Positions 27,206-36,541 of a stretch of 64,000 bases of DNA are shown here, one piece after another. Below the pieces are notes generated by a model, which did no database searches, was not told the DNA's origin, and saw only the letters and a program-made list of their open reading frames with translations. Location: the NCBI GenBank assembly GCA_041671305.1, contig JBAZBX010000001.1, positions 87,742 to 151,741 of the forward strand, written 5' to 3'. A program made the translations under genes and the position numbers. The first letter of the stretch is position 1, and each line of letters opens with the position of its first letter. The DNA is from CAIPBY01 sp041671305 (lineage in GTDB: Bacteria > Patescibacteriota > Patescibacteriia > 2-01-FULL-39-33).

Positions 27206-28930
27206 ATGATCAGCCAAAAAGATCTTGAGGAAATATTAAAAAAAGACAAAATCATTGACGCCAAACAGATCAAAGATTTTTCAGCCAAAGCCAGAACCAA
27301 AAACCAAAAGCTGGAAGATTTTTTGACTGAACAAAAAATAATTTCTTCGGATTTGTTATATGAAAAAGCGGCAGAGTACTATAAGCTGCCTTTCATTAAC
27401 CTCAAAAATCAAGCCATTCGCAAGGATATTCTTTATCTTATCCCAGAAATAACCGCTCGCGCTCACCAGACCATCGCTTTTGACAAAAATGACAAGGAAT
27501 TAAGCGTGGCTACTCTTGATATTTCTAATTTGGAATTATTTGATTTCTTGTCCAAGAAAACCCAGCTTGATATCAAACTAAACATTACTACTCCGGACAA
27601 CATCAAAGAAGCACTTAAGCTATATCACAAAGGACTAAGCGCGGAAATCAAAGAAATTGAAGACAGTCAGCAAGTCGGCGATGATAAATCGGAAAACTTG
27701 AAAAATTTAGCGCAAGATTTGCCCGTGGTCCGAGTTGTGGATACTTTATTGGAATATGCCATTTTGGAAAAAGCCTCCGATATTCATATTGAACCGGCGG
27801 ATATTGAAGTGGGAGTCCGTTACCGCATTGACGGCATCTTGAAAAAAGTCATGACCTTGCCAAAAGCCACTCATGCCGGCGTAGTAGCTAGGATAAAAAT
27901 CCTATCCAACCTCAAGCTGGATGAACACAGATTACCCCAAGACGGAAGATTCAAAATCAAAACCGCGGATTACCAAGTTTCTTTCCGTGTTTCTATTATG
28001 CCCACATTTGACGGCGAGAAAATCGTTTTGCGTCTTTTACCGGATCAAGCCCAACAACTTACTCTGGAGCAACTCGGATTCCAGCCCGGACCATATGAAA
28101 TCGTCAAACGCAATATTGCCAAGCCTCACGGCATGATTCTGGTCACCGGACCTACCGGATCAGGTAAGACTACTACGCTCTATACTATCCTTAGCATCTT
28201 GAACAATCCGGGAGTCAATATTTCCACTATTGAAGATCCTATTGAATACCGCATGCCGGGAATCAACCAGAGCCAGGTTCAACCCAAAATCGGATTCACT
28301 TTTGCCAACGGCCTTCGCTCGTTCCTACGCCAAGATCCGGACATCGTCATGGTTGGAGAAATTCGCGACACAGAAACCGCAGAAATTTCCATCAACGCAG
28401 CCATGACCGGACATTTAGTGCTTTCTACTCTTCACACCAATGACGCCGTCACTACTATTCCCCGCTTTATTGATATGCAAGTACCGACCTTTCTGATTGC
28501 CTCAACTCTCAATGTTATTATCGCTCAACGTTTGGTTAGAAAAATCTGCAAAAACTGCATTGAGAGTTACAACTTAGACAAAAAAGCTATCGCTGAATTA
28601 GAAAAACAATTTGATTTGGACAAACTTCAAAAAGTGCTTTCCAAGCAAGGGTATCTTGTCAAAGGACAGGACATCAAATCCATTCTCTTTTTCCGTGGCA
28701 AAGGCTGTCAGCAATGTGGCAATAATGGCTACAAAGGACGTATCGGCATTTACGAAATCTTGGAGGTCAATGAAGAAATATCTGAATTAATCCTACAAAA
28801 AGCCTCAAGAGACAAACTGGAAGCGGCCGCTCTGGAATCCGGCATGACCACTATTCTTCAAGACGGATTTATCAAAGCCAAAGCGGGAATTACCACCATT
28901 GAAGAAGTTCTTCGCGTAACCCAAGAATAA
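27206..28930 (+). CDS. pilB: Type IV pilus assembly ATPase PilB (GspE family)
   Basis: Cytoplasmic hexameric ATPase that powers pilus extension. The 574 residues include an N-terminal MshEN-type domain (about 1-150). The motor domain has Walker A GPTGSGKTTTLY (about residue 315), the Asp box TIEDPIEYRM, Walker B MVGEIRDTETAE, and the His box LSTLHTNDAVT. The tetracysteine zinc site is present (CKNC at about 448 and CQQC at about 500). It starts with a good ribosome site and is followed 1 nt later by pilC. Confidence 0.96.
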   Translation: MISQKDLEEILKKDKIIDAKQIKDFSAKARTKNQKLEDFLTEQKIISSDLLYEKAAEYYKLPFINLKNQAIRKDILYLIPEITARAHQTIAFDKNDKELSVATLDISNLELFDFLSKKTQLDIKLNITTPDNIKEALKLYHKGLSAEIKEIEDSQQVGDDKSENLKNLAQDLPVVRVVDTLLEYAILEKASDIHIEPADIEVGVRYRIDGILKKVMTLPKATHAGVVARIKILSNLKLDEHRLPQDGRFKIKTADYQVSFRVSIMPTFDGEKIVLRLLPDQAQQLTLEQLGFQPGPYEIVKRNIAKPHGMILVTGPTGSGKTTTLYTILSILNNPGVNISTIEDPIEYRMPGINQSQVQPKIGFTFANGLRSFLRQDPDIVMVGEIRDTETAEISINAAMTGHLVLSTLHTNDAVTTIPRFIDMQVPTFLIASTLNVIIAQRLVRKICKNCIESYNLDKKAIAELEKQFDLDKLQKVLSKQGYLVKGQDIKSILFFRGKGCQQCGNNGYKGRIGIYEILEVNEEISELILQKASRDKLEAAALESGMTTILQDGFIKAKAGITTIEEVLRVTQE

Positions 28931-28931
28931 C

Positions 28932-30002
28932 ATGAATTTTAATTTAAAATTTCTAGATAAATATCAAAAAGTCCCGGCCGCGGCCAAAATATTTCTTTTG
29001 CAAAATATTTCGGTTATGCTTAAAGCCGGAATATCACTATCCGAAGCGCTCAAAAGCTTGGCTGATCAGACCAAAAACAGAAAATTAAAAAACATCCTGC
29101 TAGACGTCGGTGAAAAAATAAAAGGCGGAGGAAGTTTCAGCGAAAGCATGATGCCATATCAGAAAGACTTCGGGGAATTATTTATCAATATGATCAGAGC
29201 CGGAGAGGCCTCAGGAAGACTTGAGGATGTTTTGATGGAACTTTATATCCAGAGCAAAAAGGATTATACTTTGGTTACCAAAATCAGAAATGCCCTCACC
29301 TATCCCGTTATCATAATTATAGCCATGATTACTATTGCTTCTATCATGGCGGTTTTTGTGCTTCCCAGCATGATTAAAATGTTTGATGATATGAATGTAG
29401 AACTGCCACTAGTCACCAGATTGTTAATTATGTTGAGTCACTTTATCCAAAAAGACGGAATTTATGTTCTTATCGGCGCCATAATTCTAATTATTGTTTT
29501 TATTCGCACCATCAAAAGCAAAACCGGCAAGCATTTATCTGATTCATTAATTCTAAAAATCCCAGTTATTTCTGGCATAATCAAACAAATCAATCTAGCC
29601 AGAGCATCACGAAGCTTGAGCGCTCTTATCCAAACTGAAATCGCCATCGTAGAAACTCTGACCATTACCTCTAGGGTCCTAGGAAACTCCGTTTATAAGT
29701 TAGCTTTTTTGGACGCAGCGGAAAAAGTCAAAAAAGGTCAGAAACTTGCTTCTATTTTCAAAGAGTATCCAGACATATTTCCCTCTTCAGTTATACAAAT
29801 GATCTCAGTTGGCGAAGAAACCGGCTCCCTGGATAATATTTTAAAAAACTTAGCCGATTTCTACGAAGAAGAAGTGACTGAAACCATGAATAACCTGCCA
29901 ACTATAATTGAACCGGTTTTGATGATTTTAATCGGCATCGCTGTTGGCGGAATTGCCATAGCGGTGCTTATGCCCATGTACTCGCTCACTCAAAGTATGT
30001 AG
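28932..30002 (+). CDS. pilC: Type IV pilus inner-membrane platform protein PilC (GspF family)
   Basis: Polytopic protein that couples the PilB motor to pilin insertion. The 356 residues carry two GspF domains. Each contains the family's pattern of a G-x-x-L-x-x-AL segment (KAGISLSEALKSLAD; QTEIAIVETLTITS), a G-E-x-[ST]-G motif (RAGEASGRLEDVL; SVGEETGSLDNIL) and a hydrophobic hairpin. The C-terminal span ends at the stop. Confidence 0.95.
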   Translation: MNFNLKFLDKYQKVPAAAKIFLLQNISVMLKAGISLSEALKSLADQTKNRKLKNILLDVGEKIKGGGSFSESMMPYQKDFGELFINMIRAGEASGRLEDVLMELYIQSKKDYTLVTKIRNALTYPVIIIIAMITIASIMAVFVLPSMIKMFDDMNVELPLVTRLLIMLSHFIQKDGIYVLIGAIILIIVFIRTIKSKTGKHLSDSLILKIPVISGIIKQINLARASRSLSALIQTEIAIVETLTITSRVLGNSVYKLAFLDAAEKVKKGQKLASIFKEYPDIFPSSVIQMISVGEETGSLDNILKNLADFYEEEVTETMNNLPTIIEPVLMILIGIAVGGIAIAVLMPMYSLTQSM

Positions 30003-30027
30003 TGGCACGGGATGTTTCAAATTTATC

Positions 30028-30495
30028 ATGGTAAAAAATTTTTTGCATAAAAATAATCGCTCTAAACTAGGCTTCTCCCTGACAGAGATGCTTATTGTTA
30101 TTTCCATTATCGGCATAGTTAGCTTGATCAGCTTGCCCGTATATAAAAATATTACTCCGAATATAATTCTTAATTCATCTGTCCGTGACATGGCTTCTGA
30201 TTTGAGATATGCCCAGCAATTGGCCGTAACTGAACAAAAAATTTATTCAGTCCAATTCAATGTCCTGGCCAACAGCTATCGTATCTTTCAAGCTGATTCC
30301 GGTGAAGTAATTAGAAGTCGTGATATCAACAGCCAGGTAAAAATAAATTCCGTTAGCGGACTTACCAGCAGTACCGCCAGCTTTACCGTCACCGGAGCTT
30401 CCCTAGAGAGCGGAGAAATCTCACTCATGAATAAAAATGGCAAAATAAATATTATTGAAATCAAGCCCTCTGGATATGTTAAAATTCAAAATTAA
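30028..30495 (+). CDS. Type IV pseudopilin, GspH-like
   Basis: A 155-residue prepilin. The cleavage site is KLG|FSLTEML, with Gly at -1, Phe at +1 and Glu at +5, followed by a hydrophobic helix. The C-terminal domain has the GspH/FimT look (VRDMASDLRYAQQLAVTEQ). The prepilin peptidase is not in the window. It is likely a minor pilin that primes assembly. Confidence 0.88.
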   Translation: MVKNFLHKNNRSKLGFSLTEMLIVISIIGIVSLISLPVYKNITPNIILNSSVRDMASDLRYAQQLAVTEQKIYSVQFNVLANSYRIFQADSGEVIRSRDINSQVKINSVSGLTSSTASFTVTGASLESGEISLMNKNGKINIIEIKPSGYVKIQN

Positions 30496-30916
30496 AAATC
30501 AAAAAGGAATAAGCCTGATAGAGGCCATTGTTTGTATTTCCTTGGTTACTCTTATTATCATAACTATCGTAAAATTATTTCCTATTGCCCTGAAACTTGG
30601 CAGTGATGCCTCCAGAGTCACTATTGCAACCAACTTGGCTCAAGCCAAAATTGAAGAATGTTTTTATAATGATTATGATAATTTGCCCGTTTCCGCGACT
30701 CCACTAGAAACTAAACACCGGCTCGCTTCTGATCCAGCCAATCCTTTCTACGCCTACCAAAGAGCGACAACGGTTGAATACGTGGACTCTAATCTCAATC
30801 ATTCCGATGCCGAGACGGAAATTAAAAAAGTAAACACTACCGTATATTGGCAAAGTCCGATTTTAAATGGCGAGAAAAAGGTTGAATTAAAAATACTAAT
30901 TAGCAAAAAAAATTGA
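30476..30916 (+). CDS. Type IV pseudopilin, PilV/GspI-like
   Basis: I chose the ATG at 30476, which overlaps the previous gene by 20 nt; a TTG at 30455 is possible but leaves an odd leader. The 146-residue product has the prepilin site QKG|ISLIEAIV with Glu at +5, a hydrophobic helix, and a short C-terminal domain. It lies between two other minor pilin genes, which supports a tip-complex role. Confidence 0.82.
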   Translation: MLKFKIKNQKGISLIEAIVCISLVTLIIITIVKLFPIALKLGSDASRVTIATNLAQAKIEECFYNDYDNLPVSATPLETKHRLASDPANPFYAYQRATTVEYVDSNLNHSDAETEIKKVNTTVYWQSPILNGEKKVELKILISKKN

Positions 30917-30917
30917 A

Positions 30918-31478
30918 ATGTCTGAAATAAATAAGCAACAAGGATTTACTCTGATTGAAATACTGCTCGCTATAACTATTTCAGTTATTTTGTTTATGAT
31001 TCTAGCTTCTTCGTATGACTTAAGCCAAAAAATATATAATCAAACTGATACCAAGGCTGAAATTACGCAGAATGGCAGAGTCATTCTTGACAGGCTTATT
31101 CGCGAGTTCAGACAAACGCCGGACATCGTCACCCAGCTTGGCGAGAGCTATACCGACGCCTCGCATGAAATAATATTTCAAGACGGACATGATATTTCCA
31201 TTATTAATTATATCCGATATTTTCTAGACGGTAACAATCTTGATCGCCAGGATGTCTATTATTTCTTTCCTGAAGATCCTAGCACTCATGTGTTATGGAA
31301 TGCCAAAAATCAAGATGGATCTTTCCCGCAACTGACTTCTTCCACTCCGCGCGTCATCGGAGAGTATGTGGATGATATTGAGTTTTGGGGCAAAAGATTA
31401 ATAAATATTAATTTATACTTATCCAAAAGTTCCGGATCAGAAATATTAAACACCGCTGTCTATGGCAGAAATTTATAA
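30918..31478 (+). CDS. Type IV pseudopilin, PilW/GspJ-like
   Basis: A 186-residue prepilin with site QQG|FTLIEILL (Glu +5). After the helix, KAEITQNGRVILDRLIREFRQ matches the PilW/GspJ pattern. Its 3' end overlaps the next start by 17 nt. Confidence 0.87.
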   Translation: MSEINKQQGFTLIEILLAITISVILFMILASSYDLSQKIYNQTDTKAEITQNGRVILDRLIREFRQTPDIVTQLGESYTDASHEIIFQDGHDISIINYIRYFLDGNNLDRQDVYYFFPEDPSTHVLWNAKNQDGSFPQLTSSTPRVIGEYVDDIEFWGKRLININLYLSKSSGSEILNTAVYGRNL

Positions 31479-32703
31479 AAAATTAAAAGACAAAGATAAT
31501 CGTGGCTTCATCCTGATTGCGACAGTGATTGTCATGTCTTTGTTGTTGTTCCTTTCCACTTATGTTATAAGCTTCGCCATCACAGAACTGAAAATATCCA
31601 CCAGCCAATCCGCCGCCACGCAAGCTTACTACCTGGCGGAAAGCGGGGTCGCAGAAGCTATTTGGAAAATAAAAAATGATCCGTCTTGGAAAGCTAATTT
31701 TGAATCTGATCCTAATTGGAACGTTACTTATACCCGTAATCCGGCATTATATACCAACGGCTCCTACCGCATTGATATCGTAAATACCGGCCTGGCCAAA
31801 GGAGAAATAACTGTCACGGGATATATCCATGTCGGCAATAGCACCGCGCAAAGAATCATCAAGACCAGCGTTTACAAGGCAATTGGCGATAACGCATTGC
31901 AAGATGTGAGTGAGTATGCGGATGGAAATATAGAGATGTTTGCAACCACTCTTCATATATACAATGGAGGATTATTTTCCAATGGCAATGTCATAGCTAA
32001 CTTTTTCAGTGTCATAGATGTGGATAAATCCCTGCGCGCTACCGGAAATTTAGTCAAAAACTGGCGATCTACCGTGAATGCTTCACCTATCAATACTCAT
32101 AACGAGAACCCGCCTGCTCCAGCTCCCCTGCCAATGCCACCGGTTTCCTTTGATAACGCTTCTGACCCGGACTCCTACAAAGCGCGTGCCGATCATATTT
32201 ATACGGCGCAACAATTTTCTAATTTATTTTCAAACAATAATAATGTGACCATAAATGGCATTAATTATGTAACTGGAGACGTGACCATAAAAAACACACA
32301 AAATTTAACTATCAATGGAGCTTTGGTTTCTGACAATAATATTACTCTGGGAAAATATAATTCGGCATGTTTGCTACCGAATATTCCCAGATCGCAAATC
32401 ATAATAAATAAACCCTCTACTAACACTCCTTCCGGAATTATGGCCAAAGGCAATATAAACTTTGAACCTTGCTTGGATAGCCTAACCGCCAAAGGAATTA
32501 TTTATGCTTACAGCAAAATAGATATCTTAAGCCTGCCACAAAAAATAGAAATTACCGGTGGCATATTTTCCAGAAAAATAACTCTTACCAGCCTTTGGCA
32601 GGGATTTGATATTATATATGATAATGATGCCATTGTTTATGCCCTGGGAAATCCGGAATTTTCTCCAATTGTGACTGTAGAGCATTGGGAAGAAGAATAT
32701 TAA
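31462..32703 (+). CDS. PilX/GspK-like minor pilin with large C-terminal domain
   Basis: A 413-residue protein with N-terminus NRG|FILIATVIV. The usual Glu at +5 is Ala, as in the non-Glu5 minor pilins GspK and some PilX proteins that cap the pilus tip. It is followed by the PilX-type segment SQSAATQAYYLAESGVAEAIW. The extracellular region has Asn-rich repetitive strands (VTINGINYVTGDVTIKN) like a beta-helix. A tip adhesin function is inferred. Confidence 0.82.
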   Translation: MAEIYKKLKDKDNRGFILIATVIVMSLLLFLSTYVISFAITELKISTSQSAATQAYYLAESGVAEAIWKIKNDPSWKANFESDPNWNVTYTRNPALYTNGSYRIDIVNTGLAKGEITVTGYIHVGNSTAQRIIKTSVYKAIGDNALQDVSEYADGNIEMFATTLHIYNGGLFSNGNVIANFFSVIDVDKSLRATGNLVKNWRSTVNASPINTHNENPPAPAPLPMPPVSFDNASDPDSYKARADHIYTAQQFSNLFSNNNNVTINGINYVTGDVTIKNTQNLTINGALVSDNNITLGKYNSACLLPNIPRSQIIINKPSTNTPSGIMAKGNINFEPCLDSLTAKGIIYAYSKIDILSLPQKIEITGGIFSRKITLTSLWQGFDIIYDNDAIVYALGNPEFSPIVTVEHWEEEY

Positions 32704-32710
32704 TACTTTT

Positions 32711-32724
32711 TGTGATATAATATA
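32711..32724 (+). promoter_or_regulatory. Extended -10 promoter for pilM-N-O
   Basis: TGATATAAT (32713-32721) gives an extended -10 with no good -35. It precedes the pilM ATG at 32752 by about 30 nt. Confidence 0.5.
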
Positions 32725-32751
32725 AGCAGAAAAAATAAATCTATCTGACTC

Positions 32752-33813
32752 ATGTCACTATTTGACTCCAAGAAAAAAGCCTTTGGCCTGAATATTTCCG
32801 ATACGACACTGCGCCTGATTCAGCTTGATGAAAAAGGCAAGAAAACATATGTCCAATCATATAATGAAATAACCCTGCCCAAAGGCTGTATTTGTGGCGG
32901 AGAAATAAATGATCACAAGACTTTCTTGGAAAATTTCAATAAACTGATCAAGACCAGACTGGGACACGGCCAATTAAGCCGTGAAATTGTTTGCTCTCTT
33001 CCCGAATCCAAAACCTTTCTTAAATTTATTGAATTTCCAGTTTGTGCCAAGGAAGAAATAAAAAATAAAATTTGGGAAACCCTGCCCCAACATTTGCCTA
33101 TGAATATTGAAGACATGTATTTGGATTGGCAAATTATAAACCAAGACACGAACTCCATCAAAGTGCTGGTCGGGGCGTCTTCAAAGCCTATTGTGGATTC
33201 ATATATTCAAGCCATAGATTCAGTTGGATTCGTGCCTGTAATTTTGGAAATTGAAGCCGTGGCCATCACAAGGCTTCTCGCGGAAAGCGTCTCTGATCTA
33301 GAACCTCAAATCATTATTGATATCGGCGCCAACCGCACCGGTCTTTTCTTATACGACAACAACACCATCAAATTCACCGTCAGCCTGCCAATTTCGGGCA
33401 ATAAAATTACCAACCTAATCAAGGAAACTCTTGATCTTGATTTGGAAAAAGCGGAAAAAGCCAAAATTGTCTGCGGTTTGGATCGCAATAAATGCCATGG
33501 CGCTCTGCTGGAAATTTTCTCCGATACCATAGATGAACTCGTTTCTTCAATTGAAAAAGCGATGTCTTTCTACTATGACGACTTTTCTGATGCTAGAAAA
33601 ATTACCAAGGTCACTCTCTGTGGAGGCGGATCAAACATGCTGGGCATAACTCAAGTCATAGCCGAGAAACTTGGCCTCAAAGTAGAAGTGAGCAATCCCT
33701 GGCAAAATATAATTAATCCCAATCCTTCATATTTTACCACGCAAAAATCACAATCTTTTGTGACCGCGCTGGGATTGGGACTGCGAGGGCTCAAACCAGA
33801 AACATTTTTATGA
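32752..33813 (+). CDS. pilM: Type IV pilus assembly protein PilM
   Basis: Actin-like cytoplasmic protein that binds the PilN N-terminus. The 353 residues carry the actin/FtsA-type motifs FGLNISDTTLRLIQL near the start, IIIDIGANRTGLFLYD in the middle, and VTLCGGGSNMLGI near the end. The stop TGA overlaps the pilN ATG by four bases, so translation is coupled. Confidence 0.93.
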   Translation: MSLFDSKKKAFGLNISDTTLRLIQLDEKGKKTYVQSYNEITLPKGCICGGEINDHKTFLENFNKLIKTRLGHGQLSREIVCSLPESKTFLKFIEFPVCAKEEIKNKIWETLPQHLPMNIEDMYLDWQIINQDTNSIKVLVGASSKPIVDSYIQAIDSVGFVPVILEIEAVAITRLLAESVSDLEPQIIIDIGANRTGLFLYDNNTIKFTVSLPISGNKITNLIKETLDLDLEKAEKAKIVCGLDRNKCHGALLEIFSDTIDELVSSIEKAMSFYYDDFSDARKITKVTLCGGGSNMLGITQVIAEKLGLKVEVSNPWQNIINPNPSYFTTQKSQSFVTALGLGLRGLKPETFL

Positions 33814-34349
33814 TCACATTAAATCTAATACCTCCAGAGCAAAAAGCTAAGCTCAAAAACAAAAAAGTTTATTCCACAATCAAGGATCTTCTTTTGTTGT
33901 TTCTCTTGTTTTCCATAGTTATCTCCATCATGCTGGTCGGTTCCAAATATTATCTTCAAGAGAAGCTTACTGACCTTATGAATCGCAACAGCGTCAGCAT
34001 TCAGTCCAATGACAATATCAATAAACGCATTATTGCGCTTAACGCCAAAATTAATGAAGTCTATTCAATTCAAAAAAAATCCCAAAAATGGTCTTCTTTG
34101 CTTCTTGAAATAAAAAGATTGACACCGGCTTCAGTTACTATAAATGAGATAAATATTTCCAAGCAAGAATCATCTCTGGAACTGATGGGAATTGCCAAAA
34201 CCAGATCCGATCTGTTGCAATTGAAAAAAAATCTTGATGGAAGTGATCTGTTTACCAAAATAAATCTGCCTATCAATAGCCTGATAGAACGAGAAAATAA
34301 CGCTTTTGACATCCGCGCCGATATCAACCTAAGCAAAATAAAACAATGA
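33810..34349 (+). CDS. pilN: Type IV pilus assembly protein PilN
   Basis: Bitopic membrane protein of 179 residues. The N-terminal tail INLIPPE-like ITLNLIPPEQ is the PilM-binding signature, followed by one membrane span (about 26-47), a coiled stretch and a Fimbrial-assembly-type domain (ITPASVTINEINISK-like). It overlaps pilM and pilO by four bases each. Confidence 0.9.
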   Translation: MITLNLIPPEQKAKLKNKKVYSTIKDLLLLFLLFSIVISIMLVGSKYYLQEKLTDLMNRNSVSIQSNDNINKRIIALNAKINEVYSIQKKSQKWSSLLLEIKRLTPASVTINEINISKQESSLELMGIAKTRSDLLQLKKNLDGSDLFTKINLPINSLIERENNAFDIRADINLSKIKQ

Positions 34350-34870
34350 AAATATATCAGAATAAATTACTGATTAGCTTTATCGTCATAGGCATAATCC
34401 TCGGATCAATGGTTGCCTTCTTTATTATTCCTTCCGTGCGACAAATAATAAAGATGAATGAAGAAATAACCAGACAGAGAGTTGATTTAGAAAAAAAATC
34501 TTCTCTTGGATTGAATATTAAAAAAATAAAAACCGACCTCAAGGAAATAGAAGATAATATCGGCCAGCTTGATTCGTTTTTTATCTCTCCTGGAAAAGAA
34601 TTGGATTTTATTTCTTCCGTAGAAACACTGGGAAATAGAAACGAAATCAAACTGGATATTAAGCCTCAGTTTCCGGGGCAGGATATGAGTACGCGAATAA
34701 AAATAATTCCCCTGCAAATTTCTGCCAGCGGACAATACGGTCAAATACAAAAATTTATGCTAGAACTGGAATCTTTGCCATATTACTACAATATAGATTC
34801 AATTTCCCAAAACGGTACAAATGAAAACACCCAAGTAAAATTTACCGGAAATGTTTATTCATTGAAATAA
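34346..34870 (+). CDS. pilO: Type IV pilus assembly protein PilO
   Basis: Bitopic protein of 174 residues. One N-terminal span (about 8-28), a coiled coil, then a ferredoxin-like PilO domain (SASGQYGQIQKFMLELESL). It forms the inner-membrane alignment complex with PilN and PilM. Confidence 0.88.
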   Translation: MKIYQNKLLISFIVIGIILGSMVAFFIIPSVRQIIKMNEEITRQRVDLEKKSSLGLNIKKIKTDLKEIEDNIGQLDSFFISPGKELDFISSVETLGNRNEIKLDIKPQFPGQDMSTRIKIIPLQISASGQYGQIQKFMLELESLPYYYNIDSISQNGTNENTQVKFTGNVYSLK

Positions 34871-34877
34871 AGACAAA

Positions 34878-35252
34878 ATGAAAAAAGATTCAAAAATAGA
34901 TTTATCCAATTACCTGCCATATTCCTTCCCTTTGGCTATTGTCATAATTATTATAATTCTTGCAATCTTTGTTTGTTTTTTATACAAAAATGTCTACCAA
35001 ACAATAGCCGAAGCTCAAGAACTAACCTCGCTAAGACAGAATGTAATTTCTGAACAATTAGAAAAAAATAAATTTACTGAGATAATCGCCAACATGGAGA
35101 AAAAAATAATGCCGGCGAATTCAACTTCATCCATAACAACTGTAACCTCCACGACTGATATCCCAACAAGTACTACTTCAACCGCAAACACTAGCGCTCC
35201 CAAAAATAAACAGACCAGTTCTACTAAATCCACCTCTACCGTCAAAAATTAA
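34878..35252 (+). CDS. Single-span protein with Ser/Thr-rich tail at the PilP position
   Basis: Unrecognised 124-residue protein. It has one membrane span (about 18-38), a short coiled segment, and a low-complexity tail made almost only of Ser, Thr, Ala and Lys. It starts 7 nt after pilO, where pilP lies in diderm pilus operons, but it has no lipobox and no PilP domain. A spacer or wall-spanning role is conceivable. Confidence 0.72.
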   Translation: MKKDSKIDLSNYLPYSFPLAIVIIIIILAIFVCFLYKNVYQTIAEAQELTSLRQNVISEQLEKNKFTEIIANMEKKIMPANSTSSITTVTSTTDIPTSTTSTANTSAPKNKQTSSTKSTSTVKN

Positions 35253-35259
35253 AACTCCA

Positions 35260-35299
35260 AAAAATCCCTCGCCGACACAACAGCCGAAGAGGGATTTTT
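35260..35299. terminator. Bidirectional terminator between pilus operon and nifS
   Basis: AAAAATCCCTC / GAGGGATTTTT stem with A run and T run on opposite sides; it can serve the converging pilus and Fe-S operons. Confidence 0.85.
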
Positions 35300-35311
35300 A
35301 GTTGGCTGAAA

Positions 35312-36535
35312 TTATTTTAACGGCGACATCGCCCTTAATCTTTTTATAATCGGGGGTAATTCCCGAAGAAGAAAGTCAATGTCTGACTTGGTGCTGAATC
35401 TACCAAGACTGAAACGGATACTGCCATGTGCTAATTCCGGCTTAACACCAATAGATTTGAGAACGTGGGATGGCTCCAGTGAACCGGAAGAACAGGCTGA
35501 TCCAGTGGAAACTGCGATTCCTTTCTGAGACAACATGAGCAAAACGCTTTCGCCCTCAACTCCTTCAAAAATAATACTAACATTGGATGGCACTCTTTTG
35601 GTCAAATCGCCATTAATACTAATCCGCTTAATATTCTTTTTAATTCCTTTGATTAAATAATCTCTTAATTCTTTTATCTTTTTGTTCTCTTGTTTAATTT
35701 TATTTTTTTCTGCAATTAATTCAATAGCTTTTCCAAGACCTACAATGCCAGCGACATTATAAGTGCCGGATCTGATTCCGTTCTGCTGATGTCCTCCCCA
35801 GATAAGCGGCCGAAAAGGAGTGCCCTGTTTCAAAAAGAAAACCCCGACCCCCTTGGGTCCATAAATTTTGTGCGCGGATAAAGACAGCATATCAACTCCC
35901 AACTTACCCACATTCATATCACAATAAGCCGTGGCTTGCGTGGCATCGGTATGAAAATATATTTTTCCTAGGCCAGCCGAAGCTTTAGCGGAGGAGGCTC
36001 TCTTCTCGTTCAATTCCTTTATCAGTTTTCCAATTTCTACTATCGGCTGAATCGTCCCAATTTCATTATTAACATACATAATGGAAACTAGAACCGTATT
36101 ATCTTTTATGACTGCTCTCAGTTTTTCAATTTCAATTAAGCCTTTTTCGTTCGGTTTCAAATACGTCACTTCCACGCCTTCCTTTTGAAGCTGTTGAGCC
36201 GGTTCCAAAATAGCATCATGTTCCATGGCTGAAACCACGATATGAGCCTTAAATCCCGATTTTGCCCTCAAAATGGCCTCTGTAAGGCCCAAAACGGCCA
36301 TATTATCGCTTTCGGTGGCGCCAGAGGTGAAATACACCTCTTCCGGCAAACAACCCAAAAAACGTCCTATTTTCTCTTGGACATCATTAACTGCTCGATT
36401 AGCCTCAATGCCCGCATAATGCAGAGAAGAAGCATTGCCAAAATTATCCTTCAAAAAAGGCATCATGGCTTTCAGAACTTCAGGATCCATGGGCGTAGTC
36501 GCCGCATTGTCTAAATAAACTTTTTTAATTGGCAT
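35312..36535 (-). CDS. iscS: Cysteine desulfurase (NifS/IscS)
   Basis: PLP enzyme that takes sulfur from Cys and passes it to the IscU scaffold. The 407 residues include DNAATTPMDP at the start, TSGATESDN, MYVNNEIGTIQP, the PLP lysine in LSAHKIYGPKG (Lys223), GTYN and the catalytic Cys in STGSACSSGS (Cys348). A ten-residue insertion RASSAKASAG (179-188) not typical of the family is encoded by a short palindromic DNA segment at 35971-36000; see findings. It lies last in an operon with rrf2, iscU, nfu, rmlB and rmlA. Confidence 0.95.
   Translation of the reverse strand: MPIKKVYLDNAATTPMDPEVLKAMMPFLKDNFGNASSLHYAGIEANRAVNDVQEKIGRFLGCLPEEVYFTSGATESDNMAVLGLTEAILRAKSGFKAHIVVSAMEHDAILEPAQQLQKEGVEVTYLKPNEKGLIEIEKLRAVIKDNTVLVSIMYVNNEIGTIQPIVEIGKLIKELNEKRASSAKASAGLGKIYFHTDATQATAYCDMNVGKLGVDMLSLSAHKIYGPKGVGVFFLKQGTPFRPLIWGGHQQNGIRSGTYNVAGIVGLGKAIELIAEKNKIKQENKKIKELRDYLIKGIKKNIKRISINGDLTKRVPSNVSIIFEGVEGESVLLMLSQKGIAVSTGSACSSGSLEPSHVLKSIGVKPELAHGSIRFSLGRFSTKSDIDFLLRELPPIIKRLRAMSPLK
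35971..36000. repeat. Short palindromic insertion inside the cysteine desulfurase gene
   Basis: The DNA around AAGCTT reads as an imperfect palindrome (GCTAAAGCTTCGGC on the minus strand), is in frame, and adds about ten small residues. It resembles the CGCCTAAAGCTACGACGG segment in front of pilB (27169-27186). Confidence 0.5.
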
Positions 36536-36541
36536 AATTTA

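Noticed and set aside
30455..30475. TTG start for the PilV-like gene
   Set aside because: The ATG at 30476 gives a normal short prepilin leader; the TTG would add seven residues within the previous gene.
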